A stretch of DNA of 64,000 bases from Streptosporangium album (lineage in GTDB: Bacteria; Actinomycetota; Actinomycetes; Streptosporangiales; Streptosporangiaceae). Under the pieces are notes generated by a model. It searched no databases, was not told where the DNA came from, and worked only from the letters and a program-made list of their open reading frames with translations. Made by a program: the position numbers and the translations under genes. The DNA lies in NCBI RefSeq assembly GCF_014203795.1, contig NZ_JACHJU010000001.1:2480001-2544000 (forward strand), read 5' to 3'. This document shows, piece by piece, positions 56,570 through 64,000 of the stretch (position 1 is the stretch's first letter; each line of letters opens with the position of its first letter).

Positions 56570-56944
56570 ATGCCGGATGTGACAGAGATCGATACGGGTG
56601 CCGTCAACGGACCCGTCGCCGGCCGCCGAGTCCTCGCCCGAGCGGCGAAGGAGGTCGACGCGGAAACGACGAGGCGATGCGGTCGGCGGGACCAGGGGAC
56701 CAGGGGACCTGGTGTCGCCTGGGGCCGGCGGACGCTGCGCGCCGCCTCCGGCCTCGTGTCGTCGGCGGTGAGCACCGCGCAGGTGAGTCCGGTCCACGCA
56801 AGAACGGACCCTCCTACGGCCACCGTGGTCGCACAACCGGCGGCCGAACGCAAGTTGAGCCTGGACGACACGGTGGAGAAGTGGCTACCCGGCCTCGTCA
56901 AGGGCAACGGCTACGACGGCCGCGAGATCACCATTACGACGTGA
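56570..56944 (+). pseudogene. N-terminal remnant of a serine hydrolase (beta-lactamase family)
   Basis: After a noisy start, a signal-peptide-like GLVSSAVSTAQVSPVHA leads to AAERKLSLDDTVEKWLPGLV and GREITI, the segment just before the RQLLNHTSG region in class-C-like serine hydrolases. It stops exactly at the junction with the opposing chimeric fragment. The catalytic SxxK lies upstream in such proteins and is missing. Confidence 0.6.
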
Positions 56945-58007
56945 CCGAGATGAGCCAGCCCCGCTCCGTGGTGTGGCCGGAGAAGCCGAAACCGGGCACC
57001 GACGGGATCACCAGGTGGAACGCGTCGGCCGGGTCGCCGCCGTGGGCTCGCGGGTCGCTCAGCGGGCCGATCACGTCCAGGTACTCGACGATCGTGGTCG
57101 GCCAACCGTGCGTGAGCAGCAGCGGCGTGGCGTCGGGCTCAGGCGAGCGGACATGCAGGAAGTGCACGTTCTGCCCGTCGATGACCGTGGTGAACTGCGG
57201 GTACTCGTTGAGCTTCGCCTCCCACGCGCGCCAGTCGTACCCGTCGCGCCACCGCTGGACGAGGCTCTGCAGGTACTGCGACGAGATGCCGTAGTCGGTG
57301 CCGGCGTCGGGCAGCTCGTTGGTCCAGCGGACCCGGGCCAGGCGCTCGGTCAGCTCGTCCAGGTCGGCAGTCATGCCAGCCGTGTCGTTGCGCCAGACCG
57401 ATATGTGCTCGATGACCTCGGCAAGTTCGAAAGCGCGGTCGCTGCGGCCGGAGTACTCGAAGTCGATGACACGGACTTCGGTTCCATCCCACAGGTAGTT
57501 GGCCAGATTCCCGTCACCGGTGCCGAACACCGGAGTGCCCGGCTGCGCGAGCATCTCCTCCAACGTCGGCTGTTTCACCCAGACCGCGGCCTCGCCAAGC
57601 GCGTCAGTGACCGCGGGGTCCCCGTCAGGAGGCTGTATCTCCGCGGACCATGCTCGTACTTGCCGGAGGAGCTCAACCGGATGCCCGGCACGCGCGGGCA
57701 CACGCTCCAGCACCCGCGGAGGGATCGACTGCTGGACCCTCGTGACGGCCTCGGCCAGCGCGTCGGCCAGTTGTCCCTTAATCGGCCCATCCACTGCCGC
57801 GCCTCCCAGTCGGGACATCACCACGGTCGGCGGATCCGCGTCCAGATCGGCGGTCACGGGCACGGGCGCTACCCCAGGCGCGTACTCATTGAGCAACTCC
57901 AGGGCTCGCCACTCACGTTCGGGTTGACCGTAGTCGGACGACCGGTATCGCTTGACCACCGCATCGGGCCGCATCTCGACCGAATGCTTGCTCGCCTGGC
58001 CGCCCAT
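56934..58007 (-). pseudogene. Chimera of aminoglycoside-phosphotransferase-like and epoxide-hydrolase fragments
   Basis: Open for 357 codons. Residues 1-215 look like an APH-type kinase ([20 protein letters not shown] then DFEYSG, with the Brenner-like motif). From about 218 ([19 protein letters not shown]) to 357 it is the EHN domain and first strands of an epoxide hydrolase ([31 protein letters not shown]). The nucleophile Asp region and the rest are absent, ending LISVTS. Both halves are truncated, so an in-frame deletion between two genes is the simplest origin. A hybrid protein could still be made. Confidence 0.7.
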
Positions 58008-58052
58008 ACACCTTCCGATCTCCTCGGGCTCCGCTGGGTGGACATGGACCCG

Positions 58053-58126
58053 CCCACATCACGCCTGAAGCGGCGACCATCCTGCTCCTGCAAGCGAAGC
58101 GGCATCGTGTTGTCCGTCCTGCTCAC
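58053..58126. repeat. Direct repeat R74, copy 1
   Basis: About 74 bp, roughly 80% identical to 61851-61924. Both copies are followed by a hairpin and a partial tRNA-Phe 3' end. The sequence just before it can encode [10 protein letters not shown], reminiscent of a tyrosine integrase, but this is weak. Confidence 0.6.
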
Positions 58127-58236
58127 GTTCTCATGATCCGGCCCTTAGGCAAGATCGTCCAGAGCGCGAAAGGCATCTGCGAGAGATCCGGGTTCTGGGG
58201 CAGCAGAGACGTTGCTGTCATTGGAGATCAAAAAAA

Positions 58237-58261
58237 GCCCCGAACGATGATCGTTCGGGGC
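58237..58261 (-). terminator. Hairpin of an old tRNA-Phe downstream region
   Basis: Perfect GCCCCGAACGA/TCGTTCGGGGC stem; the flank through GCTGCTCAG matches the one next to the intact tRNA-Phe gene at 63.0 kb. Confidence 0.65.
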
Positions 58262-58287
58262 GTCTTTGCTGCTCAGATGATGCGGTC

Positions 58288-58309
58288 AGGGGCGAGGTCG
58301 AAACGACCT
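58288..58309 (-). repeat. Degenerate tRNA-Phe 3'-end copy (attachment-site remnant)
   Basis: GGTCAGGGGCGAGGTCGAAACG differs from the intact tRNA-Phe 3' end at two positions and follows the same hairpin flank. It probably marks the oldest integration junction. Confidence 0.5.
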
Positions 58310-58640
58310 TGGGGTAGAGCGGGTCGAAGCCGTCGGCATTGAAGTTGCCGGTCACCTCCCGGACCCGGTCCGGGCTGGTGAACGTCGCCTCGGCGATCCT
58401 GGCCACCGGCATGCCCTGCGCGGACAGCAGTACCATCTGCGCCCGCCGCCAGGTCACCACCGCCCCAGCGCCTCTGCGGATGATCCGCAGCGGCCACTGC
58501 GCCTCTTCATCATCGATCTCGCGTACGCGTACTCGTTCTGCCACCAAGACAGCCGGACCGTGACGCGCCGCCCCCAAGCCCACCATCCGGACGGCACATC
58601 ACGCCACAACGGGGCAAACGCCGCCTGACGCGGCACAAAA
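58305..58640 (-). mobile_element. IS630-type transposase N-terminal fragment, copy 1
   Basis: On the minus strand this encodes the HTH part of IS630 transposases (EAQWPLRIIRRGAGAVVTWR; QMVLLSAQGMPVARIAEATF; NADGFDPLYPK). The DDE catalytic domain is missing. The fragment is cut at the tRNA-like sequence. 58443-58633 is repeated at 61522-61712. Confidence 0.75.
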
Positions 58641-58695
58641 CTTGGATTATTCGTTGTCTTGAATCATTCGTGTTTATGACGGTAGATTTGGCGCC

Positions 58696-59133
58696 ATGAC
58701 CGCATCCCTTCCCCTGACCACCGCCGAGGAGCTGCGCGGTGCCGGCCTGCGGGTGACGGCCGCCCGCGTCGCGCTGCTCGAGACAGTCCGGGACGGTGAC
58801 CACCTCGATGTCGAGGCGATCGCCTCCGGGGTGCGCGATCGCGTAGGCCATATCTCCCTCCAAGCCGTGTATGAGGCCCTCCACGCGCTCACCGCGGCGG
58901 GACTCGTACGCCGCATCGAACCGGCTGGCAGCCCGGCCCGGTTCGAGGGACGGGTCGGGGACAACCACCACCACGTCGTGTGCCGGTCGTGCGGTGTCGT
59001 CGCCGACGTCGACTGCGCGACCGGCGAGGCGCCCTGCCTGACCGCGTCCGACGACCACGGCTTCTCGATCGACGAGGCCGAGGTCATCTACTGGGGCCTG
59101 TGTCCCGGCTGTTCCACCCCCCGCAGTGCCTGA
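58696..59133 (+). CDS. furA: Fur-family regulator FurA
   Basis: 145-aa metal/peroxide-responsive repressor, encoded directly before katG. HTH region with LRVTAARVALLETV and ISLQAVYEALHALTAAGLV. Metal residues in NHHHVVCRSCG and LCPGC (structural Zn). Upstream AT-rich DNA has direct repeats ATTATTCGT/ATCATTCGT (58648-58672), probably the autoregulatory site. In actinobacteria FurA represses itself and katG and is released by peroxide. Confidence 0.92.
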   Translation: MTASLPLTTAEELRGAGLRVTAARVALLETVRDGDHLDVEAIASGVRDRVGHISLQAVYEALHALTAAGLVRRIEPAGSPARFEGRVGDNHHHVVCRSCGVVADVDCATGEAPCLTASDDHGFSIDEAEVIYWGLCPGCSTPRSA

Positions 59134-59150
59134 GCACAGTGATCAGCTAG

Positions 59151-61397
<2,247 letters not shown>

Positions 61398-61521
61398 TCA
61401 TGACGTCCAGGTCGGCCCGCGCCGGCCGACCTGGACGTCATCAGCCCGAAGGATCTCGACACAGTCCGCCTCCAGCGCGACGTCGAGAGAGTCGCGGCCG
61501 AGCAAAGGTGAACCTCTTCGG

Positions 61522-61715
61522 CCGCCGCCAGGTCACCACCGACCCAGGGCCTCTGCGGATGATCCGCAGCGGCCACTGCGCCTCTTCGTCATCGATCTCG
61601 CGTACGCGTACTCGTTCTGCCACCAAGACAGCCGGACCGTGACGCGCCGCCCCCAAGCCCACCATCCGGACGGCACGTCACGTCACAACAGGGCAAACGT
61701 CGCCTGACGCGGCAT
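61522..61715 (-). mobile_element. IS630-type fragment, copy 2
   Basis: Direct repeat of 58443-58633 with only a few differences. It encodes the same EAQWPLRIIRRG-VVTWRR segment and then diverges. With copy 1 it brackets furA-katG. Confidence 0.75.
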
Positions 61716-61850
61716 TAGGAGAGCCACTTCTCGCAATGGCGATGCCTGGTCGGCTCCGGTTCCTCACCACGCAGCAGCGTCAGCCGCACCCGTTGCCAGG
61801 CCTTACGCTCCGCGATGTCGGCGTCCTCACCGATACCCGAGTAGCTGCCG

Positions 61851-61924
61851 CCCACATCATGTCTGAAGCACCGGCCGTCCTACTCCTGCAAGCGAAGTGG
61901 CATCGTCCTGTCCGTCCGGCTCAC
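61851..61924. repeat. Direct repeat R74, copy 2
   Basis: Counterpart of 58053-58126, again followed by a hairpin (61995-62022) and a tRNA-Phe partial copy. The rest of 61716-62040 shows no gene. Confidence 0.6.
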
Positions 61925-62040
61925 ACCCCCATGCTGCCGTCGGCAAACGAGCCGTCCAGTGGCCGAGGACGTTGCCGTCAAGGGCAACGAAAAGCGCCCC
62001 GGAACAACAAGGCTCCGGGGCGTTTCTGCAGTTCAAGGAG

Positions 62041-62087
62041 TGTGGTCAGGGGCGGGGTCGAACCGCCGACCTTCCGCTTTCCAGGCG
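62041..62087 (-). repeat. Partial tRNA-Phe 3' end (attachment site copy)
   Basis: 46 of 47 bases match 63053-63099, covering the T-arm, acceptor 3' strand and part of the anticodon arm of the intact tRNA-Phe gene. Sequence diverges after the anticodon stem. This is the layout expected when an element inserts at a tRNA 3' end. The interval to 63052 carries only a toxin-antitoxin pair. Confidence 0.8.
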
Positions 62088-62268
62088 TGACGATCGCCCT
62101 GCTCACCCACTGCGGCCTGGGAGTAGAAGGATGCCGGCGGCGCCTCATGTACGGCTGTGGTCGGTGGACGTTGCCGTCAGCGTTGCCGTCGACGACATCG
62201 GATTCACCGGCGAATAGGCCGTTCGTAATGATGTAGCACGTCGAGACACGGAAGGCTACATTGAATGC

Positions 62269-62550
62269 ATGAAGACGATTACCCAGCGCGAGTTCCGCAA
62301 CAACTCCGCAGCCGTCATGGACGCGGTGGAGGCGGGCGAGGTCTACCACATCACCCGCAATGGCATCGAGGTCGCCGAATTGCGGCCCCTGGCCCGCAGA
62401 CGGCGCCTGACCGCGGAGGAACTGGTCGCCCGCCATCGCCGGCTACCGCGTGTGGACTATGAGCACATGCGTCAGGAAGCCGACGAGTTCTTCGGCACGG
62501 AAGATCGCGTCGGCGACGGCAACGATCCCTGGGAGCGCAACCATGCCTGA
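62269..62550 (+). CDS. Phd/YefM-type antitoxin
   Basis: 93 aa. N-terminal Phd fold [20 protein letters not shown] and [17 protein letters not shown]; the C-terminal toxin-binding tail is charged ([14 protein letters not shown]). It likely represses its own operon with the toxin. ATG start; the stop lies eight bases inside the toxin gene. Confidence 0.88.
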   Translation: MKTITQREFRNNSAAVMDAVEAGEVYHITRNGIEVAELRPLARRRRLTAEELVARHRRLPRVDYEHMRQEADEFFGTEDRVGDGNDPWERNHA

Positions 62551-62947
62551 CCGTGACGAGTCCGGGGTGCTCGACACCTGCACTTACATCGATCTGGATC
62601 TGATCGACCCAGCGCGGTTGCCGACCATCCCGGAGATTACCGCGATCACCCTCGCTGAACTCCACCAAGGCGTCGCCATGGCCAAAAGCGCTGGAACCAG
62701 AGCCGCACGCATGGAGAAACTAGGGGCAGCTGTCACCGACTTCGAACCGCTGCCCTTCGACGGCGACGCTGCCACCCGCTACGGGACCCTGGTGGCCCTC
62801 ACGATCGCCGCCGATCGCGACCCACGCCCTCGCAGAATGGATCTGATGATCGCAGCGGTGGCATCCACTCGAGGCCTGCCGCTCTACACGCGCAACGACG
62901 CCGACTTTAAGGGGCTCGAAGGCATCGTGACCGTAGTGTCCGTGTGA
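62543..62947 (+). CDS. vapC: VapC-type PIN-domain toxin
   Basis: 134-aa predicted Mg-dependent ribonuclease. PIN acidic residues in [10 protein letters not shown] (first Asp), ITLAELHQG (Glu), [11 protein letters not shown] (third Asp) and [11 protein letters not shown] (fourth Asp region). Overlaps the antitoxin gene by eight bases. Pairing of a Phd antitoxin with VapC is common. It may stabilise the small element between the tRNA-Phe repeats. Confidence 0.9.
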   Translation: MPDRDESGVLDTCTYIDLDLIDPARLPTIPEITAITLAELHQGVAMAKSAGTRAARMEKLGAAVTDFEPLPFDGDAATRYGTLVALTIAADRDPRPRRMDLMIAAVASTRGLPLYTRNDADFKGLEGIVTVVSV

Positions 62948-63005
62948 CGATTCCGCAGAGCGCACCAAGGGCCTGGAATCGCCATCGTCGTCAAGCACAA
63001 CGAAG

Positions 63006-63036
63006 AACGCCCCGGCCGTGATCGGCTCGGGGCGTT
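63006..63036 (-). terminator. Terminator of the tRNA cluster
   Basis: AACGCCCCG/CGGGGCGTT stem followed by CTT on the minus strand, 19 bases beyond tRNA-Phe. Confidence 0.75.
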
Positions 63037-63054
63037 TGTGCTGCTCAGCTGCTG

Positions 63055-63128
63055 TGGTCAGGGGCGGGGTCGAACCGCCGACCTTCCGCTTTTCAGGCGG
63101 ACGCTCGTACCAACTGAGCTACCTGACC
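63055..63128 (-). tRNA. tRNA-Phe (GAA)
   Basis: Full cloverleaf: acceptor GGTCAGG/CCTGACC, anticodon loop CTGAAAA, T-loop TTCGACC, discriminator A. CCA is not encoded. Its 3' half is the target of the repeats at 62041 and 58288. Confidence 0.95.
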
Positions 63129-63156
63129 TCGGTGGTGGATCGAACACCTACCAGAG

Positions 63157-63230
63157 CGGTCCTGACGGGACTTGAACCCGCGACCTCCACCTTGACAGGG
63201 TGGCGAGCACTCCAACTGCTCTACAGGACC
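63157..63230 (-). tRNA. tRNA-Asp (GTC)
   Basis: Acceptor GGTCCTG with its complement (one G-U-type tolerance not needed), anticodon loop CTGTCAA, T-loop TTCAAGT, discriminator G. CCA not encoded. Middle gene of the cluster. Confidence 0.95.
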
Positions 63231-63336
63231 TTGCTTTGGTCGGAAGTTTTCACTTCCGTCCTTCTTGCCTTGCTAGGTTACCAGTTCTTCGGAGGTCCGC
63301 GACCTGCCGTTTCCCTGGCGAGCCTTCGCTCGACCG

Positions 63337-63409
63337 TGCCCCCAACGGGATTCGAACCCGTGTCGCCGCCTTGAAAGGGCGGTGTCCTAGGCCACTAGAC
63401 GATGGGGGC
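63337..63409 (-). tRNA. tRNA-Glu (TTC)
   Basis: Acceptor GCCCCCA/TGGGGGC, anticodon loop CTTTCAA, T-loop TTCGAAT, discriminator A. First gene of the Glu-Asp-Phe cluster common in actinobacteria. Confidence 0.95.
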
Positions 63410-63501
63410 TCGGAATTCACATTCCGTTCCGTTGCCGTCTTCCGCTGGAGACCTCTGAAGCATAGGGGACTTTTGCCCCGATGCCAAAGCGGCTTCCCGG
63501 C

Positions 63502-64000
63502 TTAAGGCGACGTGGTGCCGCTGAGCGAACCCGTCGGAGACGGGACACTTGTCGGCCCAGGAGAAATTGTACGGCCAGGGTCGGTCTCAACGTGACGTTC
63601 GATCTGAACCGACTGCTCGCCGAGGCCTCCCAAAGTGATGTCGTCCCAGGCCCGGAGGCGATGCGTCTTCCGGTCGAAGTACAGAACCGAGGCCGCGACG
63701 GGGGTGGGTTCGTCGTGTTCCAGGGCACGCAGGCCGGCGCCGCCGGTGGAGCCCTGGACGAGGAGACGGGTCCCCGAGGGGAGCAGTTCGGTGGATCGCG
63801 CGTGGGTGTGGCCCGAGAGGATCATCGGCGCCGTGCCGGAGAACTCCCTGGCGATCGACGGATCATGCACCGCCACCAGGTCGACCGGCTTGAACGCCTG
63901 ACCGAGCCGCATTGCGTGGGCGCGTCCCAGAGCCGTGAGGGATGCGGGGTCGGAGTCGACGTCCACGGTCTTGTCGGGGGTGAACCGGGGGTCGCCCAGT
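63502..64000 (-). CDS. Metallophosphoesterase, C-terminal part (cut by window edge)
   Basis: Open from the window end to a stop at 63502. FKPVDLVAVHDPSIAREFSG and ILSGHTHARS (the GHTH metal motif) identify a calcineurin-like phosphatase, followed by a beta-rich domain and a Pro/Ser/Thr tail. The N-terminal metal motifs lie outside the window. Confidence 0.8.
   Translation of the reverse strand, partial: LGDPRFTPDKTVDVDSDPASLTALGRAHAMRLGQAFKPVDLVAVHDPSIAREFSGTAPMILSGHTHARSTELLPSGTRLLVQGSTGGAGLRALEHDEPTPVAASVLYFDRKTHRLRAWDDITLGGLGEQSVQIERHVETDPGRTISPGPTSVPSPTGSLSGTTSP

Noticed and set aside
57990..58136. Integrase-like [10 protein letters not shown] on the + strand
   Set aside because: Too short and inside a frame antisense to the phosphotransferase fragment; mentioned only as a weak hint in the R74 entry.

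Overview
The window is high-GC actinobacterial DNA, probably from a filamentous member of the Streptosporangiales (Streptosporangium/Nonomuraea type). Reasons: strong GC3 coding bias, many GTG starts, an almost canonical BldC next to a valine dehydrogenase, a DUF3073 protein, a purSQL/purF-purM arrangement, large secreted glycan-active enzymes, and many TetR/LysR/LacI regulators. The species call is inference.

Layout. 0-2 kb: FadE5-type acyl-CoA dehydrogenase. 2.0-6.4 kb: a compact locus of a Nudix-type regulator, a 25-aa coupled ORF, a J-domain/kinase-like protein, a vWA protein and a diverged adenylosuccinate-synthetase paralogue. Its two transcription units carry the same 26-bp operator-like site. 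This is the best candidate for an uncharacterised system. 6.4-10 kb: small genes and an ABC exporter preceded by a 30-codon Cys/Arg/Trp leader ORF and an attenuator-like hairpin; a secreted Cys-rich peptide gene lies beyond its 3' end. 10-13.7 kb: branched-chain 2-oxoacid dehydrogenase operon. 14-26 kb: de novo purine genes purS, purQ, purL, purF, purM, interrupted by an RsbW-like ATPase, an LPxTG-type surface protein and a TetR/MFS efflux pair. 26-29 kb: DUF3073, valine dehydrogenase, a conserved hypothetical and bldC. Valine dehydrogenase and the Bkd complex form successive steps of branched-chain amino acid catabolism. 29-42.5 kb: regulators, cell-wall amidase, GH20 hexosaminidase, CopZ-like chaperone, pyrD, PAP2 phosphatase, signal peptidase I, universal stress protein and a GH15 enzyme.

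35.8-58 kb contains many decayed genes: a split GAF-ANTAR regulator, isochorismatase, oxidoreductase, aldo/keto reductase, YCII, xanthine dehydrogenase and TetR fragments, a truncated MFS pump, and a chimera of phosphotransferase and epoxide hydrolase pieces. Intact genes between them include two aldo/keto reductases, LysR, PhoX-like and TetR genes, and a 1.2-kaa secreted GH87-type alpha-1,3-glucanase.

58-63.1 kb looks like an accretion island downstream of a tRNA-Phe gene. Two partial copies of the tRNA-Phe 3' end, with their own hairpins, mark older junctions. The island carries furA-katG between directly repeated IS630 fragments and a Phd/VapC toxin-antitoxin pair between the two best tRNA repeats. 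The window ends with a tRNA-Glu/Asp/Phe cluster and a metallophosphatase gene cut by the window edge.
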